Source: Treponema sp. (GTDB lineage Bacteria; Spirochaetota; Spirochaetia; Treponematales; Breznakiellaceae). From it: a stretch of DNA of 45,108 bases. Within the stretch, counting starts at the first letter, position 1; each line of letters starts with the position of its first letter. The translations under genes were made by a program, and so were the position numbers. Under the pieces are notes generated by a model. The model ran no database searches. It was not told the origin of the DNA and saw nothing but the letters and a program-made list of their open reading frames with translations. Below, one piece after another: positions 16,182 to 24,187 of this stretch. The DNA lies in NCBI GenBank assembly GCA_031257195.1, contig JAIRPD010000075.1, positions 1 to 45,108 of the forward strand. Reading direction: 5' to 3'.

Positions 16182-17225
16182 TCAGGGCCCGTTCCACTCC
16201 TCGCCCCGCAGCGTATAGGTCCCCGCCTGCCTTTTCCCGGTCTCGTAGTACTCCGTAAAACCGATGGACAGGGCCTCCAGGCCAAGCCTGACATTCGCCC
16301 CGATGGTAACATCGGTCAGTTCGGGGCAGTAAAACGCCCATTTCCCAATAGAGACCACGCCCTCCGGTATGATAACGCTGGTCAGCAGGTTCCAGGCAAA
16401 CGCGCCGTCCCCAATGGAAACCACCCCCTCCGGCAGGGTAACCCTGGCCAGCCGGGCGTAGACAAACGCGTAATCCGCGATGGAAACCACGCCCCGGGGA
16501 ACAGCGTAGACATCGCCTTTGCCCGCGGGGTACACCACCAGGGTTTGCCGGTCTTTGGTAAACAACACGCCGTCTATACTGGTATACGCCGGGTTGTCCT
16601 CGACGGCGTCTATGCTTTTCAACGCGGGATTCTGGGCAAACGCCGCCGTGCCGACAGCGGTAACACCCCGGGGCAGGGTAACGCTGTTTAATTGATTCCA
16701 GGAAAACGCCCCTTCCCCAATGGAAACCACGCTGTCCGGCAGGGTAACGCTGGTCAGCCGGTTCCAGTAAAACGCCCCGGCCCCGATGGAAGTAACGCCC
16801 TCCGACAGGGTAACGCTGCTCAGGTGGTTGTCGTGGAACGCCCCCTCCCCGATGGAAACCACACTGTTTGGTATGGTAACGCTGGTTAGATTGTTGTCGG
16901 CAAAGGTCCACTCCCCGATGGAGACAAGACCCTCCGGCAGGATAACGCCGGCCAGCTTTTTATCGAGGAACGCCTTGTTACCGATGGCGGTAACGGGCTT
17001 TCCGTTAATAACCGCCGGTATACGGGCGACACTCCCGGGCACGAAAAAGAGAACCGCCGTCCTGTCAATTCCGGTAACGGTAAGCTTTCCGTCCGCTTCC
17101 TCCGTCGTAAAATGCCGTATCTCCGGCTGGATCGACCCGGCGGAACCTTTCCCCGCGGGCTGGGCCGGCAGCGCCGCCACCGCCGCGCACAGCAGGCACC
17201 AAAGAAACGCTTTTTTCAGATTCAT
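16182..17225 (-). CDS. Exported leucine-rich repeat protein (BspA/TpLRR type)
   Basis: About 347 residues. A GTG lies one codon before the ATG at 17225, and AAGGAG is about 11 nt upstream. Signal peptide residues about 1-25 (LLCAAVAALPAQPAG). The body is made of roughly ten repeats of 23 residues, each of the form LTSVTLPxSVVSIGEGAFxxN, typical of LRR_5/TpLRR surface proteins of treponemes and gut bacteria. An island of different sequence (VLFTKDRQTLVVYPAGKG) interrupts them at about residue 215-235. Such proteins usually act in adhesion or binding at the cell surface. The DNA repeats inside the gene reflect the protein repeats and are not related to the 23-nt arrays. Confidence 0.85.
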   Translation of the reverse strand: MNLKKAFLWCLLCAAVAALPAQPAGKGSAGSIQPEIRHFTTEEADGKLTVTGIDRTAVLFFVPGSVARIPAVINGKPVTAIGNKAFLDKKLAGVILPEGLVSIGEWTFADNNLTSVTIPNSVVSIGEGAFHDNHLSSVTLSEGVTSIGAGAFYWNRLTSVTLPDSVVSIGEGAFSWNQLNSVTLPRGVTAVGTAAFAQNPALKSIDAVEDNPAYTSIDGVLFTKDRQTLVVYPAGKGDVYAVPRGVVSIADYAFVYARLARVTLPEGVVSIGDGAFAWNLLTSVIIPEGVVSIGKWAFYCPELTDVTIGANVRLGLEALSIGFTEYYETGKRQAGTYTLRGEEWNGP

Positions 17226-17228
17226 CAC

Positions 17229-17490
17229 CTTGTTTTCTCCTTCTTTATAACTGAATTTTCAGTCCCACAGGACCGAATTTCCACCCCTACTAGAATACAA
17301 CCCTCTTCCTTGTTGGAATAGGACCCTATTCCTTACTAGAATGCGGCCCCCATTCCTTACTGGAATAGGGTCCGCTTCCTTACTGGAATACGACCCGCTT
17401 CCTTATTAGAATACGATCCGCTTCCTTATTGGAATATGATCCGCTTCCTTATTGGAAGAGGATCGTATTCCTTGTGGGGAGAGGCGCCCC
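17229..17490. other. Intergenic region between the LRR and chromate-transporter genes
   Basis: Most of the segment is occupied by repeat array 2. The remaining bases (17229-17305) contain AAGGAG for the LRR gene and a degenerate further unit (about 17283-17305). No clear promoter for the LRR gene was found between the array and its start. Confidence 0.5.
17306..17485. repeat. 23-nt hairpin repeat array 2
   Basis: Seven complete units start at 17306, 17329, 17353, 17376, 17399, 17422 and 17445. All are 23 nt except the second (24 nt). A partial eighth unit begins at 17468 and a degraded copy precedes the array. The unit core is CCTTRYTRG with arms TTCC and GGAA (ATTCCTTACTGGAAT is a perfect hairpin with a 5-nt loop), followed by a linker ending in ATCCGC or ACCCGC. 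The arms differ from those of arrays 1 and 3 but remain self-complementary. The array ends 6 nt from the stop codon of the downstream-facing transporter gene. Confidence 0.9.
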
Positions 17491-18057
17491 CTAACGCAGC
17501 CCCAACAGCGCCCCCGCAAGCCCCGCCAGGGCGATGTACAGGATGGGGTGTTTTTTAAACCGCCAGATAAGGAAGAACAGCGCCGCGAACAGCGCCGTTT
17601 CCTTCCAGCGCAGGCCCGCGAACCAGGCGCCGGGCGCGGCGGTTCCCCCGCCGGCGTGAAGCGAAAGGGCGATTACCCCAAATCCGGCGGCGGCGATCAG
17701 CCCCGCGGCGGCGGGGCGGAGGCCGTTAAAGACCGCCCGGACCACGGCGTTTTCTTTAAAGGCCGTAAGAACCCGGGCTGTGATCAGGATGGCAATGATG
17801 GGCGCCGTTACCAGACCCAGGGGAGCCAGGAACGCGCCGGGAAGGCCCCCGGCAAGGAAACCAACCTGGGCGGAGACATTTACCCCAATCGCCCCCGGGG
17901 AAGATTGGGCGATGGCCAAAAAATTGCCAATGTCCGCCGGGCTCAGCCAGTCATAGCGGGCGGCCATGTTATAGAGGAACGGCAGGGTCGCCAGTCCCCC
18001 GCCCACGGAAAAAAGCCCTATCTTGAGGAATTCCGCGTAGAGGAGAAGGAGGCTCAC
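17491..18057 (-). CDS. Chromate-transporter family protein (CHR), second subunit
   Basis: 188 residues, five to six hydrophobic segments. It begins FLKIGLFSVGGGLATLPFL, the CHR-domain signature FxxIGxxxFGGGxAxxPxL, and continues with NFLAIAQSSPGAIGVNVSAQVGF. Single-domain CHR proteins usually come as pairs, as here: its ATG overlaps the stop of the upstream CHR gene by 4 nt. The family includes ChrA chromate exporters, but many short-chain pairs have no tested substrate, so export of an oxyanion is a family-level guess. Confidence 0.82.
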   Translation of the reverse strand: MSLLLLYAEFLKIGLFSVGGGLATLPFLYNMAARYDWLSPADIGNFLAIAQSSPGAIGVNVSAQVGFLAGGLPGAFLAPLGLVTAPIIAILITARVLTAFKENAVVRAVFNGLRPAAAGLIAAAGFGVIALSLHAGGGTAAPGAWFAGLRWKETALFAALFFLIWRFKKHPILYIALAGLAGALLGLR

Positions 18058-18614
18058 GGGGCGCCTCCTTTGGGTCCGGCGGCCGCGGGCGGACGGAACA
18101 GGAGCCAGCCCAGGAGCCCCGCCCCAAGGATGATGTACACCGGGGAAACGGTGAATAGCGCGGAAAGGGCGAACGCGGCGGCGAAGAGGACTACGCTTTT
18201 CCCGTTTTTAAAGAGGCCCCGGATAAGCTTTATCGCCGCGTCAAGAATCAGGGCCCCCACGGCTACCCGGATTCCCGCGAAGACGCGCTGGACCAGGGGG
18301 TATTCGGCGAAGCGGCTGATGAAAAGGGAAACCACCGTTACCAGCGTTACCCCGGGCAGGATAAGGCCCAGGGTGGCAAGGAGGCCCCCCAGGAGCCCCT
18401 TGCGCTTATAGCCCACAAAGGTGGACACATTCACGGCGATGATTCCCGGCGTTACCTGGGCGATGGTGTAGTAGTCCATCACCTCCTCCATGGTGATCCA
18501 GCCCTTTCCCCGGATCAGTTCCCGGTCCAGGACGGGAATCATGGCGTAGCCGCCGCCAAAGGTGGACGCCCCTATTCTGATAAAGGTCCAGATTAGATCC
18601 AGGTACTCCCCCAT
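18054..18614 (-). CDS. Chromate-transporter family protein (CHR), first subunit
   Basis: 186 residues with the signature LIWTFIRIGASTFGGGYAMIPVL at the N-terminus and TIAQVTPGIIAVNVSTFVGY, both characteristic of CHR domains. It starts 7 nt after the aspS stop and overlaps the second CHR gene by 4 nt, so aspS and the pair are probably one transcript. The two halves likely assemble as a heterodimer in the inner membrane. Confidence 0.82.
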   Translation of the reverse strand: MGEYLDLIWTFIRIGASTFGGGYAMIPVLDRELIRGKGWITMEEVMDYYTIAQVTPGIIAVNVSTFVGYKRKGLLGGLLATLGLILPGVTLVTVVSLFISRFAEYPLVQRVFAGIRVAVGALILDAAIKLIRGLFKNGKSVVLFAAAFALSALFTVSPVYIILGAGLLGWLLFRPPAAAGPKGGAP

Positions 18615-18621
18615 GGCGCAC

Positions 18622-20469
18622 CTACCGCGCGTCCGGCGGCGGAATCACCCGCAGGTGAAGCTCGTCCAGCTGTTTCTGTTCCACCTCGCCGGGACAGTTG
18701 TCCATGGGGCTGACGGCGAAGGAATTCTTGGGGAAGGCGATGACCTCCTTGATTGAGCTTTCCCCCGCCATGAGCATCACCAGCCGGTCCAGGCCGGGGG
18801 CTATGCCGCCATGGGGAGGGGCTCCGTACTTGAAGGCGTTCGTCAGGAAGCCAAACTTGGCTTCCGCCTCTTCCTCGCCTATGCCCACGATGGCAAAGAC
18901 CCGTTTTTGCAGCGCCGGGTCGTGGATTCGTATAGACCCCGAAGCCAGCTCATAGCCGTTGAGGACCAGGTCGTAGAGGTCTCCCTTGACCGATCCGGGG
19001 TCCGATTCCAGGACGGCGTGGTAACGTTCCTGGGGGCAGGAGAACAGGTGGTGCGCCGCCTCCCAGCGCCCCTCCTCATCGTTGTACTCAAAGAGGGGGA
19101 AATCGACGATCCACACAAACTCGAAGGGGCCGGAAGTTCCCGGGCTGGAGGCGGTTAACCCCAAATCTTTGCCCAGTCTGCTCCGGACCGCCCCCAGGGC
19201 CGTGTTGGCCGTCTTCCGCCGGCGGTCCGCGGCGATAAGGATCAGGTCCCCCGGACCGGCCTCAAGGCCCCGGATTATCGCCCCGGCCTGATTGTCCTCC
19301 GGGGCGGTGAAAAACCTGGATACCCCCCCTTCCAGGGTATCGCCGGCGGCGGACACCTTCATCCAGGCCAGGCCCTTGGCCTTGTAGATCCTGGCGTGGG
19401 CCTCCAGGTCCTCTATTTGTTTCCGGGAGTAGGGGGTTTTCATCAGCCCGGCGGGAACCACCAGGGCCTTTACCGCGCCGGCGGCGGAACCGCCGGGTCC
19501 GGAAACCAGGGCGTCTTTAAAGGCCTGGAAGGTCCCCTTTTCGGCGTAGGGGCCAAAGTCCCGCAGGGGCAGGTCGAAACGCAGGTCCGGCTTGTCCGTA
19601 CCGTAACGTTCCATGGCCTCATCGTAGGTAAGGCGCTTAAAGGGGGCGGCAAGTTCCAGCCCCAGGGTTTTTTTAAACACATGGCCCATCAGGCCCTCGG
19701 TCATGGCGAGGACGTCGTCCCGGCTCACAAAACTCATCTCAATATCGATCTGGGTAAATTCCGGCTGACGGTCCCCCCGGGCGTCCTCGTCCCGGTAACA
19801 GCGGGCGATTTGGAAGTACTTGTCAAAGCCCGAAGCCATAAGGAGCTGTTTGTAGAGCTGGGGGGATTGGGGGAGAGCGTAAAATTTCCCCGGATAAAGC
19901 CGGGAGGGGACCAGGTAATCCCTGGCGCCCTCGGGGGTGGAACGGATAAAGGTGGGGGTTTCAATTTCGTAAAAGCCCTGGGCGTACATCCACTCCCGGA
20001 CGGCAAAGGCTGTTTCGTGGCGCAGCCGGATCCGCCGCTGCATCCCCCCGGAACGGAGGTCCAGGTAGCGGTAGGTGAGCCGCAGGTCCTCGCCGGCCCT
20101 GGTTTCCTCCTCAATCTGGAAGGGAAGGATCTCGCACCTGTTCAGTATCGACAAAGCCGTTACGGCCACCTCTATTTCCCCGGTGGCCATTTCGGGGTTT
20201 ACCATTGAGTCCGGCCTGGGGCGGACCAGGCCCTCCAGGGCGACGCAGTACTCGTTACGAAGTTCCGCCGCCAGGGCGGTCAGTTCCGCCGCGCCGGGGG
20301 CGTCCGGGTCAATCACCGCCTGGGTAACGCCATAGCGGTCCCGGAGGTTGATAAAGGTGATACCCCCGTGATCCCGCTTGCGGTTGACCCAGCCGTTTAA
20401 AATAACCCTTTTTCCCGCGTCGGCCTTCCGCAGGGCCCCGCAGTGGGTGGTCCGTTTACGCTGTTCCAT
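18622..20469 (-). CDS. aspS: Aspartyl-tRNA synthetase
   Basis: 615 residues counted from the ATG at 20469, which has a strong GGAGGA 5 nt upstream. Nine more in-frame codons extend to 20496 but would place the start in the -10 box. The N-terminal OB-fold anticodon domain has GWVNRKRDHGGITFINLRDR. The class II catalytic core follows, with motif 2 around FYALPQSPQLYKQLLM and FQIARCYRDEDARGDRQPEFTQIDIE, and motif 3 around GIAPGLDRLVML. A bacterial-type GAD insertion domain lies at about residues 300-420. It charges tRNA-Asp in the cytoplasm; whether it also charges tRNA-Asn cannot be decided here. Confidence 0.97.
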   Translation of the reverse strand: MEQRKRTTHCGALRKADAGKRVILNGWVNRKRDHGGITFINLRDRYGVTQAVIDPDAPGAAELTALAAELRNEYCVALEGLVRPRPDSMVNPEMATGEIEVAVTALSILNRCEILPFQIEEETRAGEDLRLTYRYLDLRSGGMQRRIRLRHETAFAVREWMYAQGFYEIETPTFIRSTPEGARDYLVPSRLYPGKFYALPQSPQLYKQLLMASGFDKYFQIARCYRDEDARGDRQPEFTQIDIEMSFVSRDDVLAMTEGLMGHVFKKTLGLELAAPFKRLTYDEAMERYGTDKPDLRFDLPLRDFGPYAEKGTFQAFKDALVSGPGGSAAGAVKALVVPAGLMKTPYSRKQIEDLEAHARIYKAKGLAWMKVSAAGDTLEGGVSRFFTAPEDNQAGAIIRGLEAGPGDLILIAADRRRKTANTALGAVRSRLGKDLGLTASSPGTSGPFEFVWIVDFPLFEYNDEEGRWEAAHHLFSCPQERYHAVLESDPGSVKGDLYDLVLNGYELASGSIRIHDPALQKRVFAIVGIGEEEAEAKFGFLTNAFKYGAPPHGGIAPGLDRLVMLMAGESSIKEVIAFPKNSFAVSPMDNCPGEVEQKQLDELHLRVIPPPDAR

Positions 20470-20491
20470 CTGTTCCTCCGTTTTCTTTACC

Positions 20492-20520
20492 ATCATAACC
20501 GCCTGGGCGGGACAAGTCTA
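20492..20520 (-). promoter_or_regulatory. Promoter of aspS
   Basis: On the minus strand, TAGACT (20520-20515) and TATGAT (20497-20492) are 17 nt apart. The leader would be about 16 nt and contain GGAGGA. The promoter is back to back with that of the diguanylate cyclase gene. Confidence 0.5.
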
Positions 20521-20538
20521 GATTTATCGAGGGATCCC

Positions 20539-20547
20539 TGTTATAAT
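20539..20547 (+). promoter_or_regulatory. Extended -10 promoter of the first GGDEF gene
   Basis: TGTTATAAT combines TGN with a perfect TATAAT. It ends 6 nt before the ATG at 20554, predicting a leaderless transcript. The -35 (TAGATT, 20519-20524) is weak, as allowed for extended -10 promoters. Confidence 0.65.
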
Positions 20548-20553
20548 GGAAAA

Positions 20554-21708
20554 ATGCGGTTTACCGTGGCCCTGAATTACATCTTCGGCTCGATCCTTGT
20601 TATTATCCTGATATTCGCGGACTATGCCCGCAAGTACAATACCGACGCCCGCCGGCGGGGCCTGTTTCTCCGGCTGCTCGCCCTTATTTTTACGGCCATG
20701 CTCGCGGATTTTATCTTTTGTTTTTTCAACGGCGCCGGGGGGAGCGAAACGGAGCGGACGGCGCTTCACACCGTCCTGATGGTGTACTACGCTTCCCTTA
20801 TTTTGGCTTTTTACCATTTTTTTATCTTTGTGGATTTTACCGTTTTTGAGGACTCCAAAAGAACCCGGATTATCCACACCATCACCTGGCTTATCTGGGT
20901 TTTAACCCTCCTGATCCTTTTCCTCAACATAAACGGGGGCTTTTATTTTTACCTGGACGAGGAAAACCGCTTTTGCCATGGCGATTATTACTTTATCTTT
21001 TTTATCACCGGATGCCTGCCCGCGGCCTTTATGGTTTATGAGTTAATTTCCGCCCGGGGGCGTTTCGCAAAGCGGCAGCTTGTAATGACCCTGGCTTTTG
21101 TTGTTTTTATCGCCGCCGGATCAACGGTGAACCGGTTTAGGGGAACAGCCACGCTGATATGGCCCTGTCTGACCGCGGGCATGCTCTACGCGTATTTTTT
21201 TATCGTCCACCACGAATCCAAGATCGACATTCTGACAGGGCTGGGAAACCGGCACAGTTTTGATGAATTTATCGACAAGCTTGAGCGTTCAAAGCGGATC
21301 AAGGAGCCCTATTCCATTGTGATGATTGACATGGATCGCTTCAAGAAAATCAACGACACCCTGGGCCACGCCGAGGGGGATAACGCCCTTAAAGACATGG
21401 CGGGTATTATCAAAGCCTGTACCGGCGGCGACCATGACTTCGCGGCCCGCTACGGCGGGGATGAATTTGTCCTGGCCGCGAAACCCGAAGATATCGATCG
21501 GATCATGGAACAGATCCAGCGGGAAATGGAGGCCCTTAACGAATCGCGGGGACGGCCTTACCAGCTGCGGATAAGCTACGGCCACGATGTGTACACTCCC
21601 GGTTCGGGAAAATCGATACACGATTTCCTTGGCCACATAGACGCCCTGATGTACCGGAACAAGAACGACCGGCGCAGGGCGGAAGATCAAAAGGGAGAAA
21701 TCCACTGA
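20554..21708 (+). CDS. Membrane diguanylate cyclase (GGDEF) 1
   Basis: 384 residues. The N-terminal half (about 1-215) has six or seven hydrophobic helices of a sensor of unknown ligand. The C-terminal GGDEF domain (about 225-375) has ILTGLGNRHSF, MIDMDRFKKINDTLGH and the intact catalytic motif GGDEF at residues 301-305, so it should make c-di-GMP from two GTP. The usual inhibitory RxxD site five residues before GGDEF reads GDHD, so product inhibition there is probably lost. The start at 20554 is favoured by the promoter; the open frame back to 20443 runs through aspS upstream DNA. Its stop overlaps the next ATG by one base (TGATG). Confidence 0.88.
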   Translation: MRFTVALNYIFGSILVIILIFADYARKYNTDARRRGLFLRLLALIFTAMLADFIFCFFNGAGGSETERTALHTVLMVYYASLILAFYHFFIFVDFTVFEDSKRTRIIHTITWLIWVLTLLILFLNINGGFYFYLDEENRFCHGDYYFIFFITGCLPAAFMVYELISARGRFAKRQLVMTLAFVVFIAAGSTVNRFRGTATLIWPCLTAGMLYAYFFIVHHESKIDILTGLGNRHSFDEFIDKLERSKRIKEPYSIVMIDMDRFKKINDTLGHAEGDNALKDMAGIIKACTGGDHDFAARYGGDEFVLAAKPEDIDRIMEQIQREMEALNESRGRPYQLRISYGHDVYTPGSGKSIHDFLGHIDALMYRNKNDRRRAEDQKGEIH

Positions 21709-22838
21709 TGCCCCTCCTCGTTTATCTGAATATCATGATTGGTACGGGCCTCATCGTGATTCTTATTGGGATTGACTACGCCCGCCGGTACAACACTGAC
21801 CCATTCCAGCGTTTTCTCTTTTTGATTGTTTTGGGGGGAACCTTTTTCGCCGTTCTCTTTGATTTTGCCCACCATTTTCTCGCGGGCAGGCCCGGCGGGG
21901 CGGTAAACGCCGCCCTTTACGCGGTCCTGACCCTTTTTCTCGCGGCCCAAAACATCACCTATTATGTGATGGTTGTTTTTATCGATTACTTCGCGTACCA
22001 GGACAAAAAGCGTTCCCAAATCATCCTTAGGATCCTCTCTGTGCTGCTGGTGCTGTACGCCGTGGCGCTTGCCGCCAATTTAAAGTACGGCTTTTTCTTT
22101 TACATACCGGAGGCCAACCTTTATACGGTGGGAAAGCTTTACCTGCTGAGGCTTTTTATCAGTTACTTTCCCCTGGCCGTGGGTATTGTGGATATCGCCG
22201 TTTCGGCCAATCGCTTTAAGCCCTCCCAGTTCTACTGCCTTGTTTTCTTTGGCGCGCTCACCAGTACCGGCGCCACCCTGGACATTATCCTCAGGTCGGG
22301 CAGCGTTACCTGGCCCTGCTTTGCCGCGGCCCTGCTTTATCAGTACTTTTTTATTATCCGCGGTGAATCAAAACTGGATACCCTTACGGGGATAGGGAAC
22401 CGTTACAGCTTTAATGAGTTCGCCGCCAAACTAAGCCGTTCCGGTTCCAAGGAACCCTATTCCATCGCGATGATCGACATGGATCGCTTCAAGAAAATCA
22501 ACGACACCCTGGGACATTTAGAGGGGGACAACGCCCTGCGGGACATGGCCTCGATCATTAAGGGCCATATCCGTAAAACGGACTTTGCCGCCCGCTACGG
22601 GGGCGACGAATTTATCCTGGCCGCCAGGACGGAGGACGGCATAGAGAAACTTCTGGAACGGATCAGGGAGGCCATGGACAACCAGAACCGGATGAACAAG
22701 CGGCCCTATAAGCTTGAGATGAGCTACGGCTGGGATGTGTATGATCCCGCTTCGGGCCAGCCGATGAAGGATTTTTTGGCCCACATTGACTCCCTGATGT
22801 ACCAGCATAAAGCGGAGAAGAAAAAGCATGCTCGATAA
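21708..22838 (+). CDS. Membrane diguanylate cyclase (GGDEF) 2
   Basis: 376 residues, a clear paralogue of the gene immediately upstream: same helix pattern, DYARRYNTD at the same place, and identical MIDMDRFKKINDTLGH. GGDEF is intact at residues 298-302. Unlike its neighbour it keeps an inhibitory-site RxxD (Arg289-Asp292) with the standard five-residue spacing. Translation is coupled to the first copy through TGATG, and its end overlaps the ffh start by 11 nt. The pair suggests two membrane sensors feeding the same second messenger with different feedback. Confidence 0.88.
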   Translation: MPLLVYLNIMIGTGLIVILIGIDYARRYNTDPFQRFLFLIVLGGTFFAVLFDFAHHFLAGRPGGAVNAALYAVLTLFLAAQNITYYVMVVFIDYFAYQDKKRSQIILRILSVLLVLYAVALAANLKYGFFFYIPEANLYTVGKLYLLRLFISYFPLAVGIVDIAVSANRFKPSQFYCLVFFGALTSTGATLDIILRSGSVTWPCFAAALLYQYFFIIRGESKLDTLTGIGNRYSFNEFAAKLSRSGSKEPYSIAMIDMDRFKKINDTLGHLEGDNALRDMASIIKGHIRKTDFAARYGGDEFILAARTEDGIEKLLERIREAMDNQNRMNKRPYKLEMSYGWDVYDPASGQPMKDFLAHIDSLMYQHKAEKKKHAR

Positions 22839-24183
22839 ACTGACTCAAAAATTTTCCGACGCCCTCCGGGTAATTTCCGGAAAAGCGGCCATCACCGAAA
22901 AAAACATAGATGACGCGGTGGAGGCCATTAAAATAGCCCTCCTTGAGGCGGACGTAAACTTACGGGTGGTCCGCCGCTTTGTCAACTCCACTGTGGAGGA
23001 AGCCAAAGGCGAAAAGGTGCTGCGTTCCGTGGATCCGGGCCAGCAGTTCGTTAAAATCGTTCACGATAAGCTTGTTTCGTTTTTGGGGGGGGACGGCGAG
23101 GGCCTTAAACTCAAGGGGCCGGACGCCCTTTCCACAATTCTGATGCTGGGCCTGCAAGGTTCGGGAAAAACCACCACTTCCGCCAAACTTGCCCTGCGCT
23201 TAAAGAAAGAGGGCAGGAAGCCCCTTTTGGCCGCCTGCGACCTGGTCCGCCCCGCCGCGGTGGAACAGCTTTCCGTGCTGGGGGCGCAGATTGGCGTTCC
23301 GGTTTACCGGGAAGAGGGGGCCAGGGACCCAACGGCGGTGTACAGGGGAGCGCTGGCCCAGGCAAAGCGGAACCTTCACGATACGCTGATTATCGATACC
23401 ACGGGGCGGCTCCAAATTGACGAGCCGATGATGGAGGAACTGCGGCGGCTCAGGGACGCGTCCAGGCCCGATGAGCTTCTCCTGGTGGCGGACTCCATGA
23501 CCGGCCAGTCCGCGGCGGACATCGCCAAGGTCTTTGACGAAAGGATCGGCCTTACCGGGGTGGTGCTGACCAAGTTCGATTCCGACACCCGGGGAGGCGC
23601 GGCCCTTTCCCTTAAGACCGTAACCGGCAAGGCCCTGAAGTTCGTGGGTACCGGTGAAAGGCCGGAAGACTTTGAGGGCTTTCACCCGGACAGAATCGCG
23701 GGCCGTATCCTGGGCATGGGGGATGTGGTAAGCCTAGTGGAAAAAGCCCAGGAGGTGATCGATCAAAAAGAAGCCCTGGAACTCCAGAAAAAAATGGAGA
23801 AGGAAAACTTTACGTTGGATGACTGGCTCAACCAGCTTCGGGCGGTAAAGAAGATGGGCTCCCTCCAGAAACTGCTGGAAATGATCCCCGGCATGGCGGG
23901 GCAGATCAGCGAAGAGGATATCGACAAAGAAGACCTGAAAAGCCAGGAGGCGATCCTTTCCTCTATGACCCGCAAAGAACGGGCCAACTACCTTATCATC
24001 GGTCCTTCCCGCAGAAGCCGCGTCGCCAAAGGTTCCGGTACCTCCGTGGCGGAGGTGGGCCGGCTGATCAAAAAATTCGAAAAGATGCGGACCATGATGA
24101 AGAAGATGGCCAAGATGGGGAAGAATCCCGCCCAGGTTCAGCGGATGACGCGGCAGATGATGGGCGGAGCGGGGGGATTGTAG
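22828..24183 (+). CDS. ffh: Signal recognition particle protein Ffh
   Basis: 451 residues, the normal length. The N domain is about 1-85. The G domain has P-loop GLQGSGKTTTSAKLA (about residues 107-121), DTTGR and TKFDSDTRGGAALS. The M domain is Met-rich (about 300-451), ending in MTRQMMGGAGGL. It binds signal sequences of nascent membrane proteins together with 4.5S RNA and targets ribosomes to FtsY. It starts inside the last codons of the GGDEF gene (11-nt overlap), with the GGAG-like AGCGGAGAAG in that gene serving as ribosome binding site. Confidence 0.97.
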   Translation: MLDKLTQKFSDALRVISGKAAITEKNIDDAVEAIKIALLEADVNLRVVRRFVNSTVEEAKGEKVLRSVDPGQQFVKIVHDKLVSFLGGDGEGLKLKGPDALSTILMLGLQGSGKTTTSAKLALRLKKEGRKPLLAACDLVRPAAVEQLSVLGAQIGVPVYREEGARDPTAVYRGALAQAKRNLHDTLIIDTTGRLQIDEPMMEELRRLRDASRPDELLLVADSMTGQSAADIAKVFDERIGLTGVVLTKFDSDTRGGAALSLKTVTGKALKFVGTGERPEDFEGFHPDRIAGRILGMGDVVSLVEKAQEVIDQKEALELQKKMEKENFTLDDWLNQLRAVKKMGSLQKLLEMIPGMAGQISEEDIDKEDLKSQEAILSSMTRKERANYLIIGPSRRSRVAKGSGTSVAEVGRLIKKFEKMRTMMKKMAKMGKNPAQVQRMTRQMMGGAGGL

Positions 24184-24187
24184 CCGC

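Noticed and set aside
16200-17200. DNA repeats within the LRR gene as a CRISPR or tandem array
   Set aside because: The period follows the 23-residue (69-nt) protein repeat and varies like coding sequence.
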